Under the pieces are notes generated by a model that worked only from the letters and a program-made list of their open reading frames with translations, was not told the origin of the DNA and made no database searches. The translations under genes were made by a program, and so were the position numbers. DNA of 64,000 nt from Halapricum salinum (GTDB lineage Archaea > Halobacteriota > Halobacteria > Halobacteriales > Haloarculaceae), in assembly GCF_004799665.1 (NCBI RefSeq), contig NZ_CP031310.1, positions 798,887 through 862,886 on the forward strand, given 5' to 3'. Positions within the stretch are counted from its first letter, which is position 1. Each line of letters opens with the position of its first letter. Below are positions 42,950 through 51,692 of the stretch, piece after piece.

Positions 42950-43122
42950 GCCGCCGTGTCTAGCAGGTAGTCAACACTACCGGACACCTATACCCACCGA
43001 GAAGCCGGATATCCGGCGATTCAGCCAGTCTTCCACCGAGACGAGAGCGGCCCGAAGACGGATAGAGGGGAGAAAGTATATCAGTCGACAGACCCTGAGA
43101 AACGGGCACAGAACCGACTCAA

Positions 43123-45357
43123 ATGAGCGACCACAACGATACCGACGACACCCCCGACGCCGACCGGGACGAGGCGGCCACGTCGGCTGACAGCGAGTCA
43201 GAGCGGGCCGTCCAGGACGAGGAGGCGCAGTCGTCTCCGCCGGCGGCCAGCGGCGGAGGTGAAGATACCGCGGGTGCGGACGACGAGCCAACCATCGAGG
43301 GACTCCTCGACGGCGACGAGCCAGTCGAGGCCGATTCCGCGACGGGCGGCGAATCGGACCCTGCCACCAACGGCGACGCGGACGCCACCGACGACGATGA
43401 GAGCCCATCCACCGCAGACGACGACCTCGGCAGCGACGTCACCGTCGACGGCGAGGAGTCGTTCGAGGGCGACGAGGACGATATCCTCGGTGGCCTCAAC
43501 GTAAAGACGACCGAGGAAATCGAAGTTCCCGACCGACTGGTCGATCAGGTCATCGGCCAGGACCACGCCCGGGACATCGTCAAGAAGGCGGCCAAACAGC
43601 GCCGCCACGTGATGATGATCGGCTCGCCCGGGACCGGGAAGTCGATGCTCGCCAAGGCGATGAGCCAGCTCCTCCCCAAAGAGGATCTGCAGGACGTGCT
43701 GGTCTATCACAACCCGGACGACGGCAACGAGCCGAAAGTCCGGACCGTGCCCGCCGGCAAGGGCGAACAGATCGTCGACGCCCACAAAGAGGAGGCGCGC
43801 AAGCGCAACCAGATGCGGTCGTTTTTGATGTGGATCATCATCGCGATTGTCATCGGCTACGCGCTGTTCTTTGCAGGAAGCCTCCTGCTCGGCATCCTCG
43901 CGGCCGGGATCATCTATCTCGCCTTCCGCTACGGGGCCCGTGGCAGCGACGCCATGATCCCCAATCTGCTGGTCAACGCCTCCGGCCAGCAGACCGCGCC
44001 CTTCGAGGACGCGACCGGTGCCCACGCCGGTGCGCTGCTGGGCGACGTCCGCCACGACCCCTTCCAGTCCGGTGGCATGGAGACCCCGAGCCACGACCGC
44101 GTCGAGGCCGGGGCCATCCACAAGGCCAACAAGGGCGTGCTGTTCATCGACGAGATGAACACGCTGGACATCCGCTCCCAGCAGAAGCTGATGACCGCGA
44201 TTCAGGAGGGTGAGTTCTCCATCACGGGCCAGTCCGAGCGCTCCTCGGGCGCCATGGTCCAGACCGAACCCGTCCCGACGGACTTCATCATGGTCGCGGC
44301 CGGGAACCTCGACGCCATGGAGAACATGCACCCCGCCCTGCGCTCGCGGATCAAGGGCTACGGGTACGAGGTGTACATGGACGACACCATCGAGGACGAA
44401 CCGGAGATGCGCCGCAAGTACGCCCGGTTCGTCGCCCAGGAAGTCGAGAAGGACGGCCGCCTGCCCCACTTCACCGAGAACGCCGTCGAGGAGGTCATCC
44501 TCGAAGCCCGCCGCCGCGCCGGTCGAAAGGGCCACCTCACCCTCAAACTGCGTGACCTCGGTGGCCTCGTCCGCGTCGCTGGTGACATCGCCCGCGCCGA
44601 GGACAAGGAGTACACCACCCGCGAGGACGTCCTCCAGGCCAAACGCCGCTCGCGCTCGATCGAACAGCAGCTCGCGGACAACTACATCGAGCGCCGCAAG
44701 GACTACGAGCTCACCGTCAGCGAGGGCAGCGTGATCGGCCGCGTCAACGGCCTCGCAGTGATGGGCGAGGATTCGGGCATCGTCATGCCCGTCATGGCCG
44801 AAGTCACGCCCAGCCAGGGTCCCGGCGAGGTCATCGCCACCGGGAAACTGCAGGAGATCGCCGAAGAAGCGGTCCAGAACGTCAGCGCGATCATCAAGAA
44901 GTTCTCCGACGAGGACATCTCCGAGAAGGACATCCACATCCAGTTCGTCCAGTCCTACGAGGGCGTCGAAGGTGACTCCGCGTCCGTGACTGTGGCGACC
45001 GCGGTCATCTCCGCACTCGAAGACGTCCCCGTCGAACAGGACGTCGCCATGACCGGCTCGCTGTCGGTTCGCGGTGACGTGCTCCCCGTGGGCGGTGTGA
45101 CCCACAAGATCGAGGCCGCCGCCAAGGCCGGCATCGACCGGGTCATCATCCCCGCGGCCAACGAGCAAGACGTCATGATCGAAGACGAGTACAAAGAGCA
45201 GATCGAGATCATCCCGGTCCAGCACCTCTCTGAAGTGCTGGAAGTCGCCCTCGCGGGCGAACCGGAGAAGGACTCGCTGGTCGACCGCCTGAAGTCCATC
45301 ACGGGACAGGCCCTGGAACGCCAGGTCGGCCGCAGCGGCTCGCCAAGCCCCAACTAG
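43123..45357 (+). CDS. lon: Membrane-anchored archaeal Lon protease (LonB)
   Basis: 744 residues. An acidic disordered N-terminus (about 1-125) precedes an AAA+ domain with Walker A GSPGTGKS (167-174). Two transmembrane helices are inserted in it (about 234-270), anchoring the ring at the membrane as in other LonB proteins. The C-terminal protease domain has the Ser619-Lys662 dyad (GDSAS; THKIEAA). LonB is the essential membrane protease of haloarchaea and controls carotenoid and lipid enzymes. The next gene starts on the very next base. Confidence 0.95.
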   Translation: MSDHNDTDDTPDADRDEAATSADSESERAVQDEEAQSSPPAASGGGEDTAGADDEPTIEGLLDGDEPVEADSATGGESDPATNGDADATDDDESPSTADDDLGSDVTVDGEESFEGDEDDILGGLNVKTTEEIEVPDRLVDQVIGQDHARDIVKKAAKQRRHVMMIGSPGTGKSMLAKAMSQLLPKEDLQDVLVYHNPDDGNEPKVRTVPAGKGEQIVDAHKEEARKRNQMRSFLMWIIIAIVIGYALFFAGSLLLGILAAGIIYLAFRYGARGSDAMIPNLLVNASGQQTAPFEDATGAHAGALLGDVRHDPFQSGGMETPSHDRVEAGAIHKANKGVLFIDEMNTLDIRSQQKLMTAIQEGEFSITGQSERSSGAMVQTEPVPTDFIMVAAGNLDAMENMHPALRSRIKGYGYEVYMDDTIEDEPEMRRKYARFVAQEVEKDGRLPHFTENAVEEVILEARRRAGRKGHLTLKLRDLGGLVRVAGDIARAEDKEYTTREDVLQAKRRSRSIEQQLADNYIERRKDYELTVSEGSVIGRVNGLAVMGEDSGIVMPVMAEVTPSQGPGEVIATGKLQEIAEEAVQNVSAIIKKFSDEDISEKDIHIQFVQSYEGVEGDSASVTVATAVISALEDVPVEQDVAMTGSLSVRGDVLPVGGVTHKIEAAAKAGIDRVIIPAANEQDVMIEDEYKEQIEIIPVQHLSEVLEVALAGEPEKDSLVDRLKSITGQALERQVGRSGSPSPN

Positions 45358-46149
45358 ATGGCCCCCCAGTGGGCCGCCTTCGTCGGGCTCACTGGTCTCG
45401 TTCTGACCGCGTTTCTCGGACTCGCGTGGATCTCACAGCAACTCATCACCGAACAGCTCCCGCTCTCCGAGCAGGTCACTCCAGCCGGCGTCGATCCCAG
45501 TATCTCTTCGACACCACAGCCCGTCTCGACGTCGACCGCGACATCTCCAGCAGGGGTGCAGTCGGTCTCGACCGGCGCGTTGCTCGCAAACGTCGCCGTC
45601 ACGCAGGGACTGTTCGGCGTGGTGCTGGTCGGCGGCGCGGCCGGCTTCGCCATCCCGGCGTGGGCGTTCGGACTCGGGAACGACGCCCTCACACTCACGA
45701 ATCTGGGGTGGGGTGTCGGACTCGGCGTCGGCCTGTGGCTGGCCAGCGAGTTCGGCAGTCGCGTCGTCGACGCCGCCGGGATCGAGTACGACGAGGGGCT
45801 CCGCGAGCTACTCGCACCCGACTCCCGGGGCGGCTGGGTCGTCCTCCTCGGGCTCGTGCTGCCCGTCATCGCCGGCGTCGAGGAACTGGTCTTTCGCGGC
45901 GCGGCCATCGGCGTCGTCGCCGCCGGACTGAACGTCTCGCCGTGGACGATGGCCGTCGTTTCCTCGTTCGGATTCGCGATGGGCCACGGCGCGCAGGGCC
46001 GGGCAGGTATCGTCGTCACTGGCATGTTAGGATTCGTGCTGGCGACGGCCTACGTACTCACGGGGAGTCTCCTGACGGTAATCGTCGCGCACTACCTCGT
46101 CAACGCCCTGGAGTTCGTCGTCCACGAGGGACTGGGAATCGCAGAGTAG
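45358..46149 (+). CDS. CPBP-family intramembrane metalloprotease
   Basis: 263 residues, about six hydrophobic helices. The CPBP (Abi) motifs are present: GVEELVFRGAA with the EExxxR arrangement, FGFAMGHG and HYLVNALEF. Relatives cleave within membranes (CAAX-prenyl or bacteriocin-maturation type). The ATG follows the lonB stop without any gap, so the pair is almost certainly one transcript, coupling an ATP-dependent and an intramembrane protease. Confidence 0.85.
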   Translation: MAPQWAAFVGLTGLVLTAFLGLAWISQQLITEQLPLSEQVTPAGVDPSISSTPQPVSTSTATSPAGVQSVSTGALLANVAVTQGLFGVVLVGGAAGFAIPAWAFGLGNDALTLTNLGWGVGLGVGLWLASEFGSRVVDAAGIEYDEGLRELLAPDSRGGWVVLLGLVLPVIAGVEELVFRGAAIGVVAAGLNVSPWTMAVVSSFGFAMGHGAQGRAGIVVTGMLGFVLATAYVLTGSLLTVIVAHYLVNALEFVVHEGLGIAE

Positions 46150-46170
46150 AAGCGTCGACCGACGCGCGGC

Positions 46171-46632
46171 CTATAGCCGTTCGACCTTTCTGAGTTGCTG
46201 GACGACGCCCGGCGGCGCACCGCTGGGGCCGTCCCTGACGCGATGATCCGGGATGAGAAGCGGCGCGGGATTTGCGTCCAGCGCCGTCCGCACCTGCCGT
46301 CGGTCGTCGTCGTCCTCGGGGTCGAGTCCGGCAGTCATCCGCGTCAGTTGCTCGACGCTGACCTGCTCACCGTAGGGGATCTCCCGAACGGCTTCGAGCA
46401 CTTTTCGCTGGTCGGTCGGCACGGTGAGCGCGACCGTCACGTCCGCGAAGCCGTCGTCTTCGCCCTCAAGATACGCCTCGATCCGGTCGAGTAGCGGGTG
46501 ATCGGTCCCCGCCTCCGCGTCCGGTGTCCCTGGAAACGACACGGCGAGGACGCGCTCGCCGGCGGCCCCGATCTGAACGTAGCGGTCGAGTAGGTCCGAT
46601 TCACGTGCGTAGATCCCGGCAGCGTCGGTCAT
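46171..46632 (-). CDS. Alkyltransferase-like (MGMT-family) protein lacking the reactive cysteine
   Basis: 153 residues. The C-terminal DNA-binding domain of O6-alkylguanine transferases is clear (KVLEAVREIPYGEQVSVEQL, then LLIPDHRVRDG). The PCHR motif reads PDHR, with Asp129 in place of the methyl-accepting cysteine. Known alkyltransferase-like proteins also lack that Cys (often Trp) and flag lesions for nucleotide excision repair. The expected role is lesion recognition, not direct repair. Confidence 0.75.
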   Translation of the reverse strand: MTDAAGIYARESDLLDRYVQIGAAGERVLAVSFPGTPDAEAGTDHPLLDRIEAYLEGEDDGFADVTVALTVPTDQRKVLEAVREIPYGEQVSVEQLTRMTAGLDPEDDDDRRQVRTALDANPAPLLIPDHRVRDGPSGAPPGVVQQLRKVERL

Positions 46633-46675
46633 GTCTGGGTGGTCGAGCGTGACGGACTTGAAGCTGGCCGTGAAC

Positions 46676-47056
46676 CTATTCTTGGGTCAGTGCATCGAGC
46701 GGCGCAGGCTGTGTCGTGAGGTGCGTGTCTTCGAACCCGCTCGAATACTTCAGCCCGTAGCCGACCGCGCGGTCGGCGCCGATGTGGCCGGCCCAGATCA
46801 GCGCGAGGAGGACAGCCATCGAGACGTCGGCATATATTCCTGCCCCGCCGAGCGCGGCCGGGAGAACGTACGTGTGGGCAGTGTTGTAGCTCAGTGCGCC
46901 GACCTTCGGCCCGGCGAGATAGCCGACCATCGCCAGGTCCGGCGCGAGCGCGAGCACGACCAGCAGCCACCACGGGCCGCCGAGGGTGAAATAGACGGCG
47001 AGCGCGCCGGCGAAGACAGCCAGTCCTTCCAGACGAAGGTAGGTTCGCGGTTCCAT
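46676..47056 (-). CDS. DUF4260-like small membrane protein
   Basis: 126 residues with about four hydrophobic helices (from residue 10 to 95) and the pattern LAPDLAMVGYLAGPKVGALSY, then YNTAHTY and WAGHIGADRAVGYGLKY, which I associate with DUF4260. The ATG at 47056 (MEPRTYLRLEGL) is preferred; the frame is open further upstream, where it would run into the HMG-CoA reductase gene on the other strand. Function unknown. Confidence 0.65.
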   Translation of the reverse strand: MEPRTYLRLEGLAVFAGALAVYFTLGGPWWLLVVLALAPDLAMVGYLAGPKVGALSYNTAHTYVLPAALGGAGIYADVSMAVLLALIWAGHIGADRAVGYGLKYSSGFEDTHLTTQPAPLDALTQE

Positions 47057-47135
47057 AGCGACCGACTCGGTTTCGATCGGGAAAGAGCCACCGCCAAGAG
47101 CAACGCTTAGGGTGGCGGGGCTGTCACCTGCTGGC

Positions 47136-48347
47136 ATGCCGAGTGCACAAGAGCTCGCGGATCGTGTCGAATCAGGCGACCTCCGTCTGTACGAACTCCA
47201 GGATCACGCCGACCCCAAGACGGCCGCCGAGGCCCGTCGACTGCTGTTGAAAGAGGAGACCGACGCCGACCTCGACACCGTCGCGGACTTCTCGTTCCCG
47301 GCCGAGCGCGCCGACCCCAACATCGAGAACATGATCGGGGCCGCCCAGATCCCGATGGGCGTCGCCGGGCCGGTCCCGGTCGACGGCTCCGCGGCCGACG
47401 ACGACTTCTACGTCCCCCTCGCGACGACAGAGGGGGCGCTCGTCGCCAGCGTCAACCGCGGCATGGCCGCCATCCGCGACGCCGGCGGGGCGAACGCGGA
47501 AGTCCTGAAGTACGGGATCACCCGCGCGCCCGTGTTCTCCGTCGCCGACGTCAAGGAGGCCGCCGACGTCGTCGAGTGGGTCGAGGACAACGAAGACCAG
47601 ATCGAGGAGGTCGCAAACGCCACCGATCCCCACATCGAGTACCAGGAAGTGACACCGTACGTCGTTGGCGACAACGTCTACCTGCGCCTGCACTACGACA
47701 CCGGCGACGCGATGGGGATGAACATGGTGACCATCGCCTCCCGGTCGGTCGCCGAACTGATCGAGGACGAGACCCCCGCCTCGCTCGTCGCGGTCTCGGG
47801 CAACCTCTGTAACGACAAGAAGCCCGCCGCCATCAACGCCGTCGAGGGGCGGGGCTACACCGTCGCCGCCGACGTCTTCCTGCCCAGCGACGTGGTGGAG
47901 GACCGCTTCGGGACGACCGCCGAGGCCATCGCCGAGGTCAACACCCGCAAGAACCTCGTCGGGAGCGCGAAAGCCGGGGCGCTGGGATTCAACGCCCACG
48001 TCGCGAACATCCTCGGCGCGGCGTTCCTCGCGCTGGGCCAGGACGAGGCCCACGTCGTCGACGGCTCGAACGCCATCACCAGCGTCGAGGCGCGCGACGA
48101 CGGGCTGTACGCCTCCGTGACCTTCTCGTCGCTCCCAGTCGGGACTGTCGGCGGCGGGACCGGCCTGCCGACCCAGAGCGAAGCCCTGGACGTGCTCGGC
48201 CTCGCAGGCGGCGGCGACCCCGTCGGCACCAACGGCGACGCGCTGGCGGAAGTGATCGCGAGCGCGGGCCTCGCTGGTGAACTCTCACTGCTGGGTGCGC
48301 TGGCAGGTCGACACCTCGCCAGCGCGCACGAGGAACACGGGCGGTAG
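47136..48347 (+). CDS. hmgA: HMG-CoA reductase, copy 1
   Basis: 403 residues, class I archaeal form. The catalytic set is intact: Glu in TTEGALVASVNRG, Asp in GDAMGMNM, Lys in CNDKKPAAINA, and the C-terminal His in GRHLASAHEEHGR. It makes mevalonate, the committed step to archaeal isoprenoid lipids, carotenoids and quinones. A near-equal-length paralogue follows 295 bases downstream in the same direction. ATG 47136 gives MPSAQELADRVESGD. Confidence 0.95.
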   Translation: MPSAQELADRVESGDLRLYELQDHADPKTAAEARRLLLKEETDADLDTVADFSFPAERADPNIENMIGAAQIPMGVAGPVPVDGSAADDDFYVPLATTEGALVASVNRGMAAIRDAGGANAEVLKYGITRAPVFSVADVKEAADVVEWVEDNEDQIEEVANATDPHIEYQEVTPYVVGDNVYLRLHYDTGDAMGMNMVTIASRSVAELIEDETPASLVAVSGNLCNDKKPAAINAVEGRGYTVAADVFLPSDVVEDRFGTTAEAIAEVNTRKNLVGSAKAGALGFNAHVANILGAAFLALGQDEAHVVDGSNAITSVEARDDGLYASVTFSSLPVGTVGGGTGLPTQSEALDVLGLAGGGDPVGTNGDALAEVIASAGLAGELSLLGALAGRHLASAHEEHGR

Positions 48348-48642
48348 ACCCGTCCCGACGGCTGTACCGACCAGCCCGCCGTCCCGGGAAAGGTGATATA
48401 TTTACTGCCGGTGGCGTACCATCATTCAAAAAAGGCCGAACAGTCGGGGGTGTACGTACTCTGCCTTGACTGCCATACCTACGTGTAGGTGGCACTTCCG
48501 ACCCTGTCTACCGATGGCCCCGACATCCGTGTCTGACATGACTCCGTGGGGGTCGCGGGTGTCACCACACTTCTCACGGGAACGAGACGGAATCGGTCGG
48601 TGATAGAGTAACTGTTAGGCGTCTCGGCGGCCTGGCTCCAGT
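48348..48642 (+). other. Spacer between the two HMG-CoA reductase genes
   Basis: 295 bases with an AT-rich GATATATTTAC (about 48393-48403) that could be a promoter and a second AT-rich patch AGAGTAACTG (about 48604-48613) placed about 30-40 bases before the second ATG. The second gene therefore probably has its own promoter. No coding sequence is seen. Confidence 0.4.
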
Positions 48643-49854
48643 ATGACCGACGCCGCGACCCTCGCCGCACGCGTCCGGGACGGCGACCTCCGCCTGTACG
48701 AACTCGAAGACCACGCCGACGCCGCCACCGCCGCCGCGGCCCGCCGCCATCTCCTGGCCGAAGAAGTCGGTGCCGACCTCGACACCATCGCAGACTACGC
48801 CTTCGACGCCGCTGTAGCCGACGCCAATGTCGAGAACATGATCGGTGCGACCCAGATCCCGCTCGCGATCGCCGGTCCGCTTCCGATCGACGGCGAATGC
48901 ACGAGCGACGCCGTCTATCTGCCGCTCGCGACCACCGAGGGAGCCCTGGTGGCCAGCGTCAACCGCGGTGCGGCAGCGATCCGGGACGCCGGTGAAGCGA
49001 GTACACGGGTCCTCAAGCGCGGGATGACGCGCGCACCGGTCTTCTCGGTCGCGAACGTCGAAGAGGCGGCCGCAGTCGCAGACTGGGTCCGGGCCAGTTT
49101 CGACGACCTCGCCGCCGCGGCCGAGTCGACGACCAGCCACGGCGAACTACAGGAGGTGACCCCCTACGTCGTCGGCGACAGCGTCTTCCTTCGGTTTTCA
49201 TACGACACCAAAGACGCGATGGGGATGAACATGGCGACGATCGCGACCCGCGCGGCCGCTGAAGTCGTCGAAGAAGAGACGCCGGCGTCGCTGGTCGCAG
49301 TCTCGGGCAACCTCTGTACCGACAAGAAGCCCGCCGCCATCAACGCCATTCAGGGCCGGGGCCGATCCGTGGCCGCCGACGTCTTCCTCCCCAGTGAGGT
49401 GGTCGAGGCCCGCTTCGGGACGACCGCCGAGGCCATCGCCGAAGTCAACACCCGCAAGAATCTGATCGGGAGTGCCAAGGCCGCGAGTTTCGGCTTCAAC
49501 GCCCACGTCGCCAACGTCGTCGCCGCCGCCTTCCTCGCGACGGGCCAGGATATCGCCCAGGTCGTCGAGGGAGCCAACGCGATCACCAGCGTCGAGGCCC
49601 GCGAATCAGGGCTGTACGCCTCGGTGACGCTGCCCTCACTCGCGGTCGGGACCGTCGGCGGCGGGACGAAACTACCCACTCAGTCCGAGGCCCTCGACAT
49701 CCTTGGGATCGCGGGCGGTGGCGATCCGCCCGGCAGCAACGGCGACGCGCTGGCGGAGGTCGTCGCCGCCGGCGCGCTCGCTGGCGAACTCTCGCTCCTG
49801 GGGGCGCTCGCCGGCCGGCACCTCGCCAGTGCCCACGCCGAGCACGGCCGCTGA
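48643..49854 (+). CDS. HMG-CoA reductase, copy 2 (tandem paralogue)
   Basis: 403 residues, the same length as copy 1 and alignable without visible gaps. All four catalytic positions are kept (TTEGALVASVNRG; KDAMGMNM; CTDKKPAAINA; GRHLASAHAEHGR). Differences cluster in the N-terminal half (for example about residues 5-70 and 130-165), so this is an old or diverging duplicate rather than a recent copy. Haloarchaea usually have one hmgA. Possible explanations are dosage or different regulation. Confidence 0.92.
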   Translation: MTDAATLAARVRDGDLRLYELEDHADAATAAAARRHLLAEEVGADLDTIADYAFDAAVADANVENMIGATQIPLAIAGPLPIDGECTSDAVYLPLATTEGALVASVNRGAAAIRDAGEASTRVLKRGMTRAPVFSVANVEEAAAVADWVRASFDDLAAAAESTTSHGELQEVTPYVVGDSVFLRFSYDTKDAMGMNMATIATRAAAEVVEEETPASLVAVSGNLCTDKKPAAINAIQGRGRSVAADVFLPSEVVEARFGTTAEAIAEVNTRKNLIGSAKAASFGFNAHVANVVAAAFLATGQDIAQVVEGANAITSVEARESGLYASVTLPSLAVGTVGGGTKLPTQSEALDILGIAGGGDPPGSNGDALAEVVAAGALAGELSLLGALAGRHLASAHAEHGR

Positions 49855-49859
49855 GCAGG

Positions 49860-50222
49860 TCACTCCTCGCCCACGTAGTCGAAACTCTCGGCGAGAACGA
49901 TCACCCCACCGACGCCGATTCCGAGGACACCGATGGCGAAGGGGATCAACGCGGGCGTGACGAGATAGGAGACGCCGAGAAAGATCGCACCGACGCCGGC
50001 CAGAATCTCGCCCATGCCGCGGTGGGTGTCCTCGATACGGAGGTGGCCGACGCCGACGCCGGCAAAGCCCGCGCCGACCAGCCCCATCGCAGCCACGCCG
50101 AGGTCCGCGTCACCGACGGTGAGCGGGCCGACGAAGCCGTTGGCGACGACGACGACTCCGGCGAAGACGCCGAAGAGGCTGCTCAACAGATCGAGCCACA
50201 CCCGCTGGTTCGAGGCGCTCAT
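49860..50222 (-). CDS. Small four-helix membrane protein
   Basis: 120 residues with about four Gly/Val/Ala-rich helices and the pattern LDLLSSLFGVFAGVVVVANG and AIFLGVSYLVTPALIPFAIG. Loosely resembles DUF308-type proteins. It converges on the second HMG-CoA reductase with a five-base gap. The neighbouring gene upstream encodes another small membrane protein of similar build. Function unknown. Confidence 0.55.
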   Translation of the reverse strand: MSASNQRVWLDLLSSLFGVFAGVVVVANGFVGPLTVGDADLGVAAMGLVGAGFAGVGVGHLRIEDTHRGMGEILAGVGAIFLGVSYLVTPALIPFAIGVLGIGVGGVIVLAESFDYVGEE

Positions 50223-50264
50223 CGACCGAATCCTCGCGAGCCACGGGCTTGAGAATGGCGGTCC

Positions 50265-50684
50265 CTAGCCGGCTTCGCCGTCACCTTCGAGTTCCGTCGC
50301 GGGTTCTTCGCTCGCCGAGAGGAGGTCCGCGACGAGGGCGAGCTGATAGCCGCCGCTGGCCAGTACCGCGAAGGCGCCGGCGGCGACGAACAGCCGCTCG
50401 GACGAGCCGTAGGGCGCGAGCAACGCCAGGACGATCCCGGCCCCGGTCACGAGATGGCCGACGCCGCGCTTGGGAATGCCGAGCGCGACGATGTCGTAGA
50501 GGCCGGCGATCCCATAGGCGAACGCACCGACCACGAGAACGGCCACGACCAGCGTCCCGGTGAGCGCTTCGAGGCTGTCGGTGAGGACCAGACCCACAAG
50601 CGCCAGCCCGAGCAAGAGGCCACCGACTGCTGCACCGGCACCGAGTACCAGATCGCGACGACTATCGGAAAGTGTCGATGCCAT
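50265..50684 (-). CDS. Small membrane protein
   Basis: 139 residues with four hydrophobic helices (about 12-35, 42-66, 75-95, 100-122) and an acidic tail. ATG 50684 (MASTLSDSRRDLVLGAG) is the natural start; the frame stays open upstream into the next gene's antisense reading. The similar gene at 49860-50222 is 42 bases downstream, so the two may form an operon of related proteins. Confidence 0.55.
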   Translation of the reverse strand: MASTLSDSRRDLVLGAGAAVGGLLLGLALVGLVLTDSLEALTGTLVVAVLVVGAFAYGIAGLYDIVALGIPKRGVGHLVTGAGIVLALLAPYGSSERLFVAAGAFAVLASGGYQLALVADLLSASEEPATELEGDGEAG

Positions 50685-50754
50685 TGTCGGCCCTTCGACG
50701 CGAAAGCATTTGATACTGCCGGCTGTCTCCGAACGGCCGCGACCGGGCTGCTCG

Positions 50755-51279
50755 TCAGAGCAACCGATACGTCCCACGGGACTCCGAGACCTCACCGGCC
50801 CGGACGAGCTTTTCCAGGGCGCGCTCGACGTACTCGGTGTCGACGCCGTGTTCGCTCGCGTACGCGAGGACATCCTCAGTCGTCGGCTCCTCGAGTTCGG
50901 CCAGGGCGTCCCTGACGACCTGCTTGCGGCTCCGGGAGCCGCCCTGTCCGCGCTCGGCGCGCTCTCCGGCAGCGGTCGCCTCCTCGGGGTCGATCCCACT
51001 GGCTTCGAGATAGTCGGCGTCGTCGACCCCCGCCTCGTCGAGGTAGGTCTCCATGGTCGCGAAGTCGTCGAGGTCGGCGAAGGCCTCGGCCTGGCCCTGG
51101 CGTTTCGCCAGCATGGCGGCCCGGACCTGCTTTGCGTGGTCGGGGTCCTCGGTCGAGACGAACTGCTTGAGCCGGGCGAATTGCTTCCGGCTCCCACAGC
51201 GAGGGCACTGGGTGGTCTCGGGCCGGCCCTCGACGACCCAGAGCGCGCTGCAGTCGCTACACCCCACGACGGCGTACAT
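50755..51279 (-). CDS. Zinc-ribbon plus winged-helix protein (DUF5817-like)
   Basis: 174 residues. An N-terminal zinc ribbon (C7, C10, C25, C28; VVGCSDCSALWVVEG) is followed by an Arg/Lys-containing helix, an acidic segment (about 75-115) and a C-terminal winged-helix-like domain (VVRDALAELEEPTTEDVLAYA, then YVERALEKLVRAGEV). The layout suggests a nucleic-acid binding or transcription-linked protein. ATG 51279 is chosen over an upstream in-frame start because MYAVVGC begins the domain. Confidence 0.65.
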   Translation of the reverse strand: MYAVVGCSDCSALWVVEGRPETTQCPRCGSRKQFARLKQFVSTEDPDHAKQVRAAMLAKRQGQAEAFADLDDFATMETYLDEAGVDDADYLEASGIDPEEATAAGERAERGQGGSRSRKQVVRDALAELEEPTTEDVLAYASEHGVDTEYVERALEKLVRAGEVSESRGTYRLL

Positions 51280-51353
51280 ACCCGAGCGTAGACGGCCGGC
51301 GTCAAGAAAGCGTCGGGCCATCGCTTAAGTCCGTGCCGGGAGTCGATCCGGTT

Positions 51354-51692
51354 ATGCAGACAGCCGCACCAGCCGACGGCGAGACGGTCGAGGTCGTCGA
51401 CGGCGTCCACCTCACACAGCTCGGCGCGGGCGAGCAGATGAGCGTCCAGCACTTCCACATCGAACCCGGCGCGACAGTTCCCGAACACAGCCACGAGCAC
51501 GAACAGGCCGGCTACGTCACGCGCGGAACGTTTACGTTCGTCATCGACGACGAGGAGTTCGTCATCAGCCCAGGCGAATCCTACGTCATCCCCGGTGGCG
51601 TCCCCCACGAGGCCGAAAACAGGAGCGACGTCCCGGTCGACGGAATCGACGTCTTCAGTCCGCCCCGAACCGACCCCGACTGGATGGACTAG
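51354..51692 (+). CDS. Cupin-domain protein
   Basis: 112 residues forming a single cupin barrel: HSHEHEQAGYV (first cupin motif with His/His/Glu metal ligands) and PGESYVIPGGVPHEAE (second motif with His). It may be a small metal-dependent enzyme or sensor. A CTTAAGT box at about 51323-51329 lies 27 bases before the ATG at 51354. Its stop overlaps the end of the next, convergent gene by four bases. Confidence 0.8.
   Translation: MQTAAPADGETVEVVDGVHLTQLGAGEQMSVQHFHIEPGATVPEHSHEHEQAGYVTRGTFTFVIDDEEFVISPGESYVIPGGVPHEAENRSDVPVDGIDVFSPPRTDPDWMD

Noticed and set aside
43198-45225. 675-codon minus-strand frame opposite lonB
   Set aside because: Antisense shadow; no recognisable domain.
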